Source: Spirosoma terrae
GTDB lineage: Bacteria; Bacteroidota; Bacteroidia; Cytophagales; Spirosomataceae
Assembly: GCF_010435915.1 (NCBI RefSeq)
Contig: NZ_JAAFZH010000011.1
Coordinates: 62,001 to 126,000 of the forward strand
Length of the DNA: 64,000 nt
Direction of reading: 5' to 3'
In this document: piece by piece, positions 1-9,400 of the stretch
Layout of the letters: every line of letters starts with the position of its first letter
Numbering within the stretch: the stretch's first letter is position 1
Translations under genes and position numbers: made by a program
The notes under the pieces: generated by a model
The model's input: only the letters and a program-made list of their open reading frames with translations
Told to the model about the DNA's origin: nothing
Database searches by the model: none

Positions 1-181
1 GAACGGTAAGGTTACTTAACAACCGGTTGCTTTTGAGTCAGTTATAAGCAACGCGAATGCAGAGATTGTAAGTGCTTGGCTATGTATCATTTATCCGGGC
101 TAATTACCGCTGGTGTAATATCTCCGATTTTGCTCAAGCCACTACTATACATTGCATAGTTCCTTGTAAAACAATACTGCT

Positions 182-541
182 ATGAAACATCTACTTGTAA
201 GCTGCTTGCTATTGATCGCTCTGATTGCGTGTTCAGATGGACATGATGAAAAAATCGCCGTAACCGACTCTGACGATACGTATGAGTTTTATGCCAAGTA
301 TGACAGGAAGAAAAGTCAGCGTGTGCAGGATTATATAAATGTCAAAATGGCGCCTAGTGGTAAGGTCACGGGTGATAATGTTGATATCACTGCTACACTG
401 GACGACAAGACTCGCTTTGAGCTGGAAGAGTATCCCGGAAAAGTGCGGATCAAACTCGATAAAGAAGATAACTCCGAAACATCTTACCGACGTATTAAGG
501 CCATGTGTGAAGGAATAAAGGAGGTAATTAACGAGCCGTAA
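182..541 (+). CDS. small putative lipoprotein, unknown function
   Basis: A 119-residue protein with a lipoprotein signal: hydrophobic residues 3-16 (LLVSCLLLIALIA) lead to Cys17 followed by Ser, so it is probably lipidated and exported. The mature part is very hydrophilic and charged (many Asp, Glu, Lys), with no motif I recognise. The ATG at 182 is the only start that gives the signal. The 181 bases before it hold no gene I can support. No operon partner is evident: the next gene begins 176 bases downstream behind its own regulatory leader. Export is inferred from the signal; function is unknown. Confidence 0.7.
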   Translation: MKHLLVSCLLLIALIACSDGHDEKIAVTDSDDTYEFYAKYDRKKSQRVQDYINVKMAPSGKVTGDNVDITATLDDKTRFELEEYPGKVRIKLDKEDNSETSYRRIKAMCEGIKEVINEP

Positions 542-623
542 AAAGTTACTGGGTGACGTAGTAAAGCCGGGGCCGCTAAGGCTAAATTAGGTACCCTAGC
601 AGTGAAGTCTTATTTTTGCGTCG

Positions 624-697
624 TCATTCCATGGAAACGGGAATGATGTTGGAGGACGACCTCCCCCGTATTGGGAATAACGTTGGGACGACCCGAC
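624..697 (+). promoter_or_regulatory. guanidine-II (mini-ykkC) riboswitch
   Basis: Two short hairpins lie in tandem, each with an ACGA tetraloop: GGAGG-ACGA-CCTCC at 651-664 and GTTGGG-ACGA-CCCGAC at 682-697. Paired stems with ACGR loops a short distance apart define the guanidine-II (mini-ykkC) class, which binds guanidinium and activates exporters. The gene that follows is a Gdx-type guanidinium exporter, which fits. A further possible stem, TCATTCC with GGAATGA (624-630 and 640-646), lies just upstream. A purine-rich AAGAAAGGA (705-713) follows the second hairpin and would be the ribosome site controlled by the switch. I recognised it by eye; a covariance-model search was not possible. Confidence 0.8.
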
Positions 698-717
698 TAC
701 ACCCAAGAAAGGACGTT

Positions 718-1038
718 ATGGCCTGGGTATTTTTGACACTAGCCGGAATCTTAGAGGTCGTTTGGGCCGATTCCATGAAACAGTCGGAAGGCTTCACCCG
801 ACTTATTCCTTCCCTTATTACGTTGGTGGCCATGCTGGCCAGTTTTGGTCTGTTATCGGTTGCCATGCGCACCTTGCCGCTCGGTTCAGCCTATACCATC
901 TGGACGGGTATTGGTGCAGTAGGCGCTTTTGTGGTCGGTATTATCTGGTTGGGCGAAGGGGTTAGTTTGCTACGTATCGTAGCGGCTTTATTGATTCTGG
1001 CCGGTATTGTCTTGATGAAATTGTCGGCGCCGAATTGA
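718..1038 (+). CDS. gdx: SMR-family guanidinium exporter Gdx (SugE type)
   Basis: A 106-residue small multidrug resistance protein with four transmembrane helices. Members of the Gdx/SugE branch export guanidinium in exchange for protons as a dual-topology dimer in the inner membrane. The essential Glu13 is present in the Gdx-typical context LAGILEVVWA with Trp16, and the WTGIGAVGA motif of helix 3 is intact. Earlier in-frame starts (616, 631) would run through the riboswitch hairpins and give an N-terminus foreign to the family; ATG 718 gives the usual family length and sits 4 bases after an AAGAAAGGA sequence. The guanidine-II riboswitch upstream supports guanidinium, not quaternary ammonium drugs, as the main substrate. 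Confidence 0.9.
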   Translation: MAWVFLTLAGILEVVWADSMKQSEGFTRLIPSLITLVAMLASFGLLSVAMRTLPLGSAYTIWTGIGAVGAFVVGIIWLGEGVSLLRIVAALLILAGIVLMKLSAPN

Positions 1039-1081
1039 GGGGTAGTGACTAATTTCACCACCCCCAACCAGTGCGCTGGCC

Positions 1082-1108
1082 CGGCCCCTCCTAAAACAAG
1101 AGGGGCCG
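1082..1108. terminator. GC-rich hairpin between convergent genes
   Basis: A 9-bp perfect stem, CGGCCCCTC with GAGGGGCCG, and a 9-base loop lie between the convergent gdx and molybdopterin oxidoreductase genes. Neither side has a T-tract, so intrinsic termination is uncertain; it could act bidirectionally or simply protect 3' ends. Confidence 0.4.
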
Positions 1109-1112
1109 TCAA

Positions 1113-1928
1113 TCACAATCCAACGTAGTAATCATAGCCGCGTTCGGCCCAGAAATCACGGGGTTTTTCGTCGGAGAAGAATAGGCGACCAATACGTTTC
1201 AGGTTTTTAACGCCGTATTTGACCGGAATAATCAGACGTAGCGGAGCACCGTGTGGAGCGTTAATCGGCTCACCGTTTAGCTCATAAGCCAGTATCGTTT
1301 GCGGGTGTAGAGCACTTTCCATATCGATACCGACGTAGTAACCTTTGTCGGGGGTTTCCAGACCAACGTAGCGGAACAAATCGTCGGTTTTGTCAGGATT
1401 AGGGGCATTACCGCTACGTGTTCCCAGCTTGTATTTCTCTAAAAAGTCTGATAATAGCGCTCCTCCCCAATGCTGCACCTGACTCCAGCCTTCGATGCAC
1501 TTGAATTCGTAAACGATCTCGTGTTTGGGTAGGGCTTTAATCGCATCGATAGTGAGATCAAACGGCTGTTTGCCGGGACTTTCGATCTGTAATTTCCAAT
1601 CTTCCGGGATAGGTGTTTTAAGGCCGTCGTAACCATTTACACGCGCATTTTTAGCCGCTTCCTCCACCGGAAATGTAGTCACCAGATGCGTGTCGCTGAA
1701 ATAAGTACGGGCAATTGTCTCGTTCGTGTTCAGTACGTTACGTAGCGGCCGCTTGATGCCCTGCGCACCGGGGCTTTTTTTGATCCATTGATAAACGCCT
1801 ACCGGAACCGCCGACGCCAGCGCAAACCAGCCGAACGATTGTAACATACGCCGACGAACCACTGATTCGGGAAGGTTTTCTTCGGGCAAGTTGGGCTCCG
1901 TAGCTTTCTGATTTTCGGCTTGATTCAT
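1113..1928 (-). CDS. molybdopterin-dependent oxidoreductase (sulfite oxidase / MsrP-like)
   Basis: A 271-residue protein of the sulfite-oxidase-type molybdopterin fold. Cys144 in EFKCIEGWSQ matches the conserved cysteine that ligates molybdenum; the surrounding KCIEGW sequence and the later GAPLRLIIPVKYGVK stretch are typical. The N-terminus carries three arginines (25-27) followed by a hydrophobic helix (about 31-48), consistent with a membrane anchor or Tat-type export, though no clean twin-arginine signal is present. The start overlaps the stop of the cytochrome b gene by 4 bases, so the two are translationally coupled and likely form one complex passing electrons between the quinone pool and a periplasmic substrate. 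The substrate (an S- or N-oxide, or methionine sulfoxide) cannot be told from sequence. Confidence 0.85.
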   Translation of the reverse strand: MNQAENQKATEPNLPEENLPESVVRRRMLQSFGWFALASAVPVGVYQWIKKSPGAQGIKRPLRNVLNTNETIARTYFSDTHLVTTFPVEEAAKNARVNGYDGLKTPIPEDWKLQIESPGKQPFDLTIDAIKALPKHEIVYEFKCIEGWSQVQHWGGALLSDFLEKYKLGTRSGNAPNPDKTDDLFRYVGLETPDKGYYVGIDMESALHPQTILAYELNGEPINAPHGAPLRLIIPVKYGVKNLKRIGRLFFSDEKPRDFWAERGYDYYVGL

Positions 1929-2674
1929 GACAAACTAGGTTTAACCACTGGTTCAATGGGCTCTACGGGGGCATCGGGTAGCTTATCAACGGGGTTATCT
2001 ACAATTGGCCGGTCTGGGTCGTGTTTATTCACAATTTCAAACCCCGTAACCATCGACTGGAAATTTTGCCAACCCGCCCGAATCACCTGTATGATGTGAA
2101 TAACGAAGAAAATAACGTAACCCAGTGTTAGTATAAAATGCTCCATTCGAGCCGCTTTGTAGCCGCCAAGCAGCGTAGTAAGCCACGAAAACTGGGTGGG
2201 TTTATAGATGGCGTAGCCCGTCAGAATAGAGCCGACGCCCATGAGCAGAATGGCCGAATAGGCTATTTTTTGTGCACCGTTGTATTTAATAAACGGCGGC
2301 TGCGTTTTTCGCAAGCCCAAATCGTAAAGCGTTACGTCGATGGCTTCCCGGAATGAGTTACGATTCGGAACCAGGTGCCGCCATTCGCCCGAAAGAAACG
2401 TATAACCGACGTAGAACAGCCCGTTCAGCAGAAAAATCCACATAAACACAAAGTGCCACGCCATACCTTCGGCCAGTCGACGCGGCACGCCGAGCGCTTT
2501 GTAAAATCCGTCGGGAAAGAACGACACCAGTACGTAGTCGCCGATCTGGATTTTGTACGGATCATACGCCCAATAAATCAACAGTCCGCTCCAGATCATG
2601 ACGAATAACACCGGAAAGTTGATCCAGTGAAACCACCGAATGGCCAGCGGATGCTTGTGAACGATACGTTTCAT
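1925..2674 (-). CDS. cytochrome b561-type membrane subunit
   Basis: A 249-residue membrane protein of the Ni-hydrogenase/formate dehydrogenase cytochrome b family. It has four hydrophobic segments and candidate heme-ligand histidines: HPLAIRWFHWINF near the N-terminus, MAWHFVFMWIF, and HFILTLGYVIFFVIHIIQV near the C-terminus. Such subunits anchor periplasmic oxidoreductases and exchange electrons with quinone. The short hydrophilic C-terminal tail is rich in Pro and Asp. It is first in a two-gene operon and overlaps the molybdopterin gene by 4 bases, the same arrangement as MsrQ-MsrP pairs, although this is not an MsrQ-type six-helix protein by my reading. The start ATG is at 2674. Confidence 0.85.
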   Translation of the reverse strand: MKRIVHKHPLAIRWFHWINFPVLFVMIWSGLLIYWAYDPYKIQIGDYVLVSFFPDGFYKALGVPRRLAEGMAWHFVFMWIFLLNGLFYVGYTFLSGEWRHLVPNRNSFREAIDVTLYDLGLRKTQPPFIKYNGAQKIAYSAILLMGVGSILTGYAIYKPTQFSWLTTLLGGYKAARMEHFILTLGYVIFFVIHIIQVIRAGWQNFQSMVTGFEIVNKHDPDRPIVDNPVDKLPDAPVEPIEPVVKPSLS

Positions 2675-2749
2675 GGGAAGGGTAGGCTGGTTTGCCCTAA
2701 AAATACAAACTAAAGACCTTTTAGGCGATCAATTGTTCAGTTCGGGTAA

Positions 2750-3349
2750 TTAGAGAACAGATTCGGCGGCTGCTTTGAGCAACTTAGCGGGCATTCGCTC
2801 TTTGAAGTTAGGATTGATGTATTCAAACTTGATAACGCCCTGCTGATTCAGTAAGAAAACGGCCGGTACGGGCAAAAGTTTATCGGTGTTCTTACCATTA
2901 CTTCCTTTTTCCAGGGTTGCACTATAAGCCGCCGGTGCTTTAAATGCCAGACCAAAAGCGCGGGCAGCCGTTACGTCTGCATCGGAAAGAAGCGTGTAGG
3001 TGAGTTCAGATTTATCGAGCGTATTTTTTAAATTTTCCGGGCTATCGGTGCTTACCGCCAGTATTTGGTAGCCTAATTTGCTAAGGTCAGGCTCCAACGT
3101 ACGTAGTTCTGAAAGCTGACGATTACAAAAAGGACACCAGCCACCCCGATAAAAAATTAGTACGGTTGGCTTTTTCGATACTATATCAAGTAGAGAAACT
3201 GATTGACCATCAATTGTTTGAACTTTAGAGCTCGGAATTGTTTCGCCAACCAGTAAAGGGCTGATATCCTCTGGTTTCTGCGGAATTTCTACGGAAGCAC
3301 GAAAAGCCATTGATACGAACAATAGGCAAATAAATGTAAGGTATTTCAT
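2750..3349 (-). CDS. exported peroxiredoxin-like AhpC/TSA-family protein
   Basis: A 199-residue thioredoxin-fold protein. Residues 1-18 form a signal peptide (MKYLTFICLLFVSMAFRA), so it probably acts in the periplasm. The catalytic region is GGWCPFCNRQL with Cys72 and Cys75 as a CxxC pair directly after strand FYRGG, placing it in the AhpC-TSA/redoxin family; such proteins reduce peroxides or act as thiol oxidoreductases. An in-frame start 57 bases upstream (3406) exists, but only the ATG at 3349 puts the signal at the N-terminus. Substrate is not predictable. The neighbouring AraC gene lies downstream in this reading direction's upstream side and is separately transcribed from 4303. Confidence 0.8.
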   Translation of the reverse strand: MKYLTFICLLFVSMAFRASVEIPQKPEDISPLLVGETIPSSKVQTIDGQSVSLLDIVSKKPTVLIFYRGGWCPFCNRQLSELRTLEPDLSKLGYQILAVSTDSPENLKNTLDKSELTYTLLSDADVTAARAFGLAFKAPAAYSATLEKGSNGKNTDKLLPVPAVFLLNQQGVIKFEYINPNFKERMPAKLLKAAAESVL

Positions 3350-3442
3350 GTGATTTTCGGCATGAAGCCAATAGATGAGTGATAGCGACAAAGTTGCTAC
3401 GTTCACTAATCCGAAGAAATGACTACTCTGCCCATTCTGTTA

Positions 3443-4303
3443 TCAATTTTTCCTGATGGGCAGGGTTGTATTACGTTCTTTAAATTCGGATGGCGATACG
3501 CCAATCTGGTTTTTAAAAAATCGGCTGAAATGCGGAATAGCTTCGAAGCCTAACTCAAACGTGATTTCTTTGATCGATTTGTTTGTGTACAGGATTAAAC
3601 GTTTGGCTTCCAGTACGATACGTTTATGGATGATTTGTAGTGGACTGGGTTGATTATACTGAGCAAACAGATTTGAAAGCGTTTTGGAGGATCGATTGAG
3701 TAAATCGGCGTAGGATTTTACGTTGTGAAGGGTACGGAAATTTATTTCTACCAGCAGGTTGAATCGCCGGACCAGATCGAGGTCTTTCTCGCTGAAATGT
3801 TGGTGTAAGAATTGCTCTTTTGCCAAACGTGTCATTTTGATAATCAGTCGTTTGAGTAGCATTCTTAGCATTTCTCCCTGGATAGTGTCCTGAATAGAAA
3901 ATTCATCGTAGAATACCCGTAACAACGCGTCGAATTTGGTTCGTTCCAACTGATCAAGTGCAATAAACATCGGAATGGTGGCCCCGTAAAACAGAAAGCC
4001 AACGCAGGAAACTTCTTTGTCATGATCAACAATGCAGTAAAACTCCCGGTTGAATTGCCAGGCTACCACCAACTCCGGTTCCTCAAACACGTACGACTGA
4101 TTAATCATGAGCGGTAATATCGACTGCTGAGGAAACAGATAACTGATTCCGTCGATGGTAATCATCTGGTCGGGGCCCGTATTCCAGGCAATGGTCAGCA
4201 GCCTGTTTCTGTAATCTTCCCGGAAGGACTGCCTGAAAGTGGGCTCCTGACACGTTAGGTGAAGGATTCCTTCGGTTTGGCTATCGTGATAAACATACTG
4301 CAT
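3443..4303 (-). CDS. AraC-family transcriptional regulator
   Basis: A 286-residue regulator. The N-terminal 180 or so residues form a sensing domain without a family I recognise. The C-terminus is a double helix-turn-helix of AraC type: first helix pair around SYADLLNRSSKTLSNLF, second around IKEITFELGFEAIPHFSRFFKNQIGVSPSEFKER, with the diagnostic GF...FSRFFK...G.SPSE pattern. A TTG at 4357 would extend it by 18 residues; the ATG at 4303 is preferred because homologue-like sequence begins there. It is divergent from the hydrolase gene at 4460 (156 bases between starts), so regulation of that hydrolase and of itself from the shared region is a reasonable guess. Confidence 0.85.
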   Translation of the reverse strand: MQYVYHDSQTEGILHLTCQEPTFRQSFREDYRNRLLTIAWNTGPDQMITIDGISYLFPQQSILPLMINQSYVFEEPELVVAWQFNREFYCIVDHDKEVSCVGFLFYGATIPMFIALDQLERTKFDALLRVFYDEFSIQDTIQGEMLRMLLKRLIIKMTRLAKEQFLHQHFSEKDLDLVRRFNLLVEINFRTLHNVKSYADLLNRSSKTLSNLFAQYNQPSPLQIIHKRIVLEAKRLILYTNKSIKEITFELGFEAIPHFSRFFKNQIGVSPSEFKERNTTLPIRKN

Positions 4304-4459
4304 GCTCACAAAATACGAAAAAGAACCGGTTGCTCCTGATGCTGGACGTAACGCCAATTGGTGTCAAAAAGGTTGCTTCAGAAGCGCTTGTCCTGCCAAA
4401 ACATAGTTCCGCTTGTTATTCCTGTCAGAAAGAAATTTTAACTTGCCAAAAACACGCTT

Positions 4460-5296
4460 ATGTCTCTCCAAATGATTGATACTGGTTTTTTTAAACTCGA
4501 TGGCGGGGCTATGTTTGGTGTAGTGCCTAAACCGCTCTGGCAAAAACTAAATCCGGCCGATGACCTGAATCGGTGCACCTGGGCTATGCGTTGCCTGCTC
4601 TATGAAGCGAATAACCGGCTGCTGCTGGTTGATACCGGCATTGGTGATAAACAGGACGCCAAATTCTTCGGTCATTACGACCTCAGTGGCGACGCTACGT
4701 TACGTTCCTCCATTCGGGCGGCTGGGTATGACCTGACCGACGTAACGGACGTACTGCTGACGCATCTGCATTTCGACCATGTGGGCGGAGCCGTAAAACG
4801 TACCGACGATACATTGACACCTGTTTTTGAGAACGCTACGTATTGGGTTCATCCGGCTCACTGGCAATGGGCTGTTCATCCCAATCCTCGTGAAAAAGCG
4901 TCGTTTCTACGTGAGAATATTATGCCCTTGCAGGAAAGTGGGCAGTTGCAGTTCCTAACGGAAAATCCGTTTCCATTCACCGATATTGATTTACGCTATG
5001 TGGATGGGCATACCGAGAAGATGGTGTTGCCCGTTTTTCAGATAAATGGACGTAGCGTGGCGTATATGGCCGATCTGATTCCGTCGTCGGGGCATATTCC
5101 GTTGCCGTATGTGATGAGTTACGATGTGCGCCCGTTGCTAACGATGGACGAAAAGGCGAAGCTGTTACAGCAAGCCGCCGACGAAAATTGGATATTGCTT
5201 TTTGAGCACGACCCCGTAACCGAAGCCGCTACCGTGGAGATGACCGAAAAAGGTGTTCGGCTGAAAGAGAAAGGCCGACTTATTGATTTGTTGTGA
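4460..5296 (+). CDS. metallo-beta-lactamase-fold hydrolase
   Basis: A 278-residue MBL-fold enzyme. The zinc site motif THLHFDHVGG spans 101-110 (His102, His104, Asp106, His107), and further metal-ligand candidates lie in VDGHTEKM and LFEHDP. Two Zn or Fe ions would be bound in the usual way. The overall pattern (LLVDTGIGDK before the motif, GHT after it) resembles lactonase-like and other general MBL hydrolases, not beta-lactamases proper; no signal peptide is visible, so it is cytoplasmic. The substrate is unknown; a lactone is one possibility, which would mean quorum-signal degradation, but this is not shown. It is divergent from an AraC regulator. Confidence 0.85.
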   Translation: MSLQMIDTGFFKLDGGAMFGVVPKPLWQKLNPADDLNRCTWAMRCLLYEANNRLLLVDTGIGDKQDAKFFGHYDLSGDATLRSSIRAAGYDLTDVTDVLLTHLHFDHVGGAVKRTDDTLTPVFENATYWVHPAHWQWAVHPNPREKASFLRENIMPLQESGQLQFLTENPFPFTDIDLRYVDGHTEKMVLPVFQINGRSVAYMADLIPSSGHIPLPYVMSYDVRPLLTMDEKAKLLQQAADENWILLFEHDPVTEAATVEMTEKGVRLKEKGRLIDLL

Positions 5297-5395
5297 GCCC
5301 GAAAACCACTACGTTCAACAGCTAGTTGACAACAACAGGGCGACACGTTTTGCTTATATTACGTCAGGGCAACCTGAACTTATAGTACTGGCACT

Positions 5396-6175
5396 ATGAA
5401 GATTGGTTTGGTATTATCAGGAGGAGGAGCGCGGGGAATAGCGCATCTGGGTGTTATCAAGGCACTTCAGGAAATGGGCATTGGGTTCGATCAGATTTCG
5501 GGAACCAGTGCCGGGGCTATAGCTGGTGCGTTTATTGCACAGGGCTATTCGCCCGATGAGAGCCTGAAAATCATTGAATCGTCGTCGTTTGTACGGCACA
5601 TCCGCCCGGCCTGGAATCGGATGGGGTTGCTACGTCTGGATACCATTGTCGATATCTATCGGAAATACATTTCGCACGATACGTTCGAAGGCTTACGGAT
5701 TCCGCTACACGTAGTAGCCGTTGATCTGAACGCTGGTGAGCAGGTCGTTTTTAACTCGGGCGAACTAATACGTCCGGTATTGGCCTCTTGTTGTTTGCCG
5801 GGCATTTTTGAGCCATTTCAAATCAATAAACGACAGTACGTAGATGGCGGTGTGCTGAACAATTTGCCGGTAGAACCGTTGGAAGACAAAGTCGATTGTC
5901 TGATTGGGTCGCATTGTAATGTGCTGGGCCCTCGCAAGCCGATCCGTTCGATGCGCGGGGTTATTGAGCGAAGTCTGGTGCTGGCGGTGCAGACCAAAAC
6001 GAAAGAACGGTTTACCAAATGCAACGTATTAATCGAGCCGCCCCAACTGGCCGAATACGGTACCACCGATATCAGTAAAGCGAGAGAATTGTTTCGGATC
6101 GGCTATCAGCACACGCGGTTGATGGCTACGGATATAGATAAGGCGCTTAACTGCGCCATGCAGGCAAACTCCTAA
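5396..6175 (+). CDS. patatin-like phospholipase (RssA/YlbK type)
   Basis: A 259-residue patatin-family serine lipase with all catalytic elements: oxyanion-hole glycines GGGARG (9-14), nucleophile Ser38 in GTSAG, and the Asp150 of the dyad in DGGVLNNLP. Length and order match the short bacterial patatins related to RssA. It has no signal peptide, so it acts in the cytoplasm or at the inner face of the membrane, hydrolysing acyl esters of phospholipids or related substrates. It stands alone, about 100 bases after the MBL hydrolase, and is followed by a clear terminator. Confidence 0.9.
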   Translation: MKIGLVLSGGGARGIAHLGVIKALQEMGIGFDQISGTSAGAIAGAFIAQGYSPDESLKIIESSSFVRHIRPAWNRMGLLRLDTIVDIYRKYISHDTFEGLRIPLHVVAVDLNAGEQVVFNSGELIRPVLASCCLPGIFEPFQINKRQYVDGGVLNNLPVEPLEDKVDCLIGSHCNVLGPRKPIRSMRGVIERSLVLAVQTKTKERFTKCNVLIEPPQLAEYGTTDISKARELFRIGYQHTRLMATDIDKALNCAMQANS

Positions 6176-6200
6176 GTCAATAATAGTATAATAACAGCAA

Positions 6201-6228
6201 ACGCCGGGTCATTTGATCCGGCGTTTTT
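6201..6228 (+). terminator. rho-independent terminator after patatin gene
   Basis: A 10-bp stem, ACGCCGGGTC with GATCCGGCGT (one G-T pair), and an ATTT loop are followed by a run of five T, 25 bases after the patatin stop. Confidence 0.85.
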
Positions 6229-6482
6229 GGTTTAAGTAATGGTTTAAATGAGTAGCGTATATTACATATAGTAAAAATACTTAATAAATAATAATAATTG
6301 TACTTTATTGATAAAGTTTTGTTACTCTATAAATGGAAAATAACCGGAATTAAATTCTATTATTATTTAGTATATGCGAATAAAATATTAGTACGTGTTA
6401 AATTCTATGAATATGATCGGTAATGTATTTTGCTATATTTGCGGCTAATACTTATTTTTTAATCTAAACTTAATCTAGCTTT
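6229..6482 (+). promoter_or_regulatory. AT-rich promoter region of the first SusC gene
   Basis: A very AT-rich stretch between the patatin terminator and the first SusC gene. It contains a perfect Bacteroidota -7 element TATATTTG (TANNTTTG) at 6434-6441, giving a leader of roughly 35 bases. The 11-mer TTAAATTCTAT occurs twice as a direct repeat (6350-6360 and 6398-6408) just upstream of the -7 element; no good -33 TTG stands at the normal distance, so activation by a regulator bound to the repeats is possible. No gene seen here. Confidence 0.6.
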
Positions 6483-9400
6483 ATGATGAAAAATCTACTA
6501 GTGAGTGTGCTGTTGCTATGCTCACTCTGGGTGCCTGCCTGGGCCCAGGATAGGACGATTACGGGTAAAGTGACAGCCGCTGAAGATGGCTCTCCTATAC
6601 CTGGAGCGTCGATCGTGCTGAAAGGTACATCGAGAGGAGCGAACACCGATGCCGATGGTAACTACTCCATTGCGGTTTCTGGCGGAGCTAAGGTGCTGGT
6701 AATTAGTTTTGTTGGTACGGCTACGCAGGAAATTGAAATCGGAAACCGGTCAAAAATCGATGTTAAGCTGGTTTCTGATGCCAAAAGTCTTCAGGAAGTA
6801 GTCGTAACAGCACAGGGGATTGTTCGGGAGAAGAAAGCCCTGGGGTATGCCGTTACTACGCTGGAAAACAAATCCATTGAAGATCGCCCGCAGGCTGATG
6901 TGGGCCGTATTCTACAGGGTAAAATTCCGGGCGTTAACATCACCGCTACGTCGGGGGTGTCGGGTACGGGTACGAGTATCAACATTCGCGGGTTTTCGTC
7001 GATCACCGGCTCTACTCAGCCACTTTTCGTGGTCGATGGCGTACCGTTCAACTCAAGCACTAACTCACGCGGTGGTTTAACTGGGGCTTCGGGTACCGGC
7101 TTTCAGGGGGGAAGTCAGTCGGCTTCCAGCCGTTTTCTGGATCTTGATCCGAACAATATCGAAAATATCAGCGTCCTGAAAGGGTTGGCGGCTACCGTTA
7201 CGTATGGCGATCAGGGACGTAACGGCGTCATTCTGGTAACGACCAAAAACGGCAGCAAAAAAGCGCGCCCAACAGAAGTAACGTTAACGCAATCTGTTTT
7301 TGCGAACTCAGCGCACTTGCCTCGTTATCAGAATGATTACGTGGGTGGTTTCCAGCAAAACCTGGGTTACTTCTTCAGTAATTTCGGTCCAACGCTGGCG
7401 GAAGCCTTAGCCTATCCCTCGCAGAATACAAACACGGCTCTGACGCAGCATCCGTATGCGTTTCTGACCAATTCGGCACTACGTTCGGCTATGGCTCCGT
7501 ACGTGGCTTCGCTGGGTGCTTATAAGATGCAGGTTTACCCCGATAATGTGAAGGATTTTTTCCGGACGGGTATTATTTCCAATACCTCGCTGAACCTGTC
7601 GGGGGGTAGCGAAAAAGTAGGTTATAATCTGTCGGTCGGTTATAATAAAGAACAAGGCTATATTCCTGATAATGGATTGACTCGCCTGAACATTGGATCG
7701 GGTATCCGGGCGCAGCTGAGTAAAAAGTTCAGCATCAATACGTCCTTCAATTACGCGAACACCGATCAGTTCTCTCCGCCACTCAGTGCAGGTCAGGGAA
7801 ACAACACGCTGGGAGGTTTCCCGTCGGTGTTGGCCAACGTTATGTTTACCCCGCGTCAGGTGGATTTGATGGGCTGGCCCTACGAAAGTCCGGTCGATGG
7901 TGGTACGGTATATTTCCGGTCGGGTAACGATATTCCTAACCCACGCTGGATTCTGGCCAACTACAAGACAACGGGCGTTGTTAACCGCTTCTTCACGACA
8001 ACGAATCTAACCTACGATATTGCCAAGGATCTCGTGCTGTTGTACAAGGTCGGTCTGGATACGTATTCGGAGAATCAGGAGTATAAATTCAACAAAGGCG
8101 GTGTTGATTTTGTGAATGGTTTCTACAATACCTACGATGTGAATAACACGATCTGGGATAATAGCTTGATTGTGTCCTACAACAAACCCGTTAGCGACCG
8201 ATTCACTCTATCGGCTCGTTTGGGGGGCAACATGCGGAATGACAAAACCCGCTATCAATACGTAGTGAGTCAGAACCAGCTCGCTCGTAACTTGTTCCGG
8301 CATAACAACTTCATCGACAACCAGGCTATTGATGGTACGGTAGAACAAACCCGGATTGGGGTGTTTGGTGAAATTACGGCCGATATCAATGACTATCTGT
8401 TCCTGAACGTAGCAGCCCGTAACGACTGGACGTCGACCGTAGAGGTAGCAAACCGCCAGATTTTCTATCCATCAGGTAGTATTTCCTTCGTGCCAACATC
8501 CGCCTTTGGCGCATTGCAGGGGAGCAGTGTGCTGAACTTCCTTAAGCTCAGAGCAGGCATTGGTACGTCGGCCGGTTTCCCGAACCCGTACAGCACACGT
8601 AGCGTCCTGAACCAGAACGCCAGAGCCTGGCTGAACGCATCGGGCGCAACTGTGCAGACACACTCGGTGGATAACGTATTAGGAAACCCAAATCTGAAGC
8701 CTGAGCTGCATACAGAAGTTGAATTTGGGGTTGAAGGTCGCCTGCTGAACAACCGGGTTAACTTCGATATTACGGCTTATCAGCGTACCACCCGTGATCT
8801 GATCACCAACACGCCACTCGATGCATCGACAGGGTATACGGCCACGACTATCAACATCGGTAAAATTCAGAATGCAGGGGTTGAAATCAGTGTGTCGGGA
8901 TCACCAATCAAACGGGGAGGTTTCTCGTGGGATGTGACGGGTGTTTTCTCTCGTAACGTACCGAAAGTGCTGGATTTGGGCGGAACGCTTCAGGAAGTAC
9001 AGGTTTCCGGATTTGGCGGATCATTGGGTAACTACGCTATTGTTGGTCAGCCTTTTAACGTCATCAAAGGAACGGGCTACCGCCGTAACGATCAGGGCCA
9101 GTATCTCATCGATGGTCAGGGGTATCTGATTCAGACGACTTCGCCCGTGATTCTGGGCAATCCGAACCCTGCTTTCACGTCGAGTCTGATCAATGAGTTT
9201 AACTACAAAGGCTTTTCGCTGAGCTTTATGCTGGCATATCGGCATGGTGGCGCTATGTACTCTACCACTGCTGGCGCGCTGCTGGGTCGGGGTTTGGTTA
9301 ATACCGATAATGGGCGCGACGGAGGGATTGATCGTCAACAAACGCTGATTATTCCAGGGGTGAAAAATTCGGATGGTACGCCAAACGATATTCAGATTAC

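Noticed and set aside
616..717. N-terminal extension of the SMR exporter from TTG 616
   Set aside because: It would translate the riboswitch hairpins and make the protein about 34 residues longer than the family.
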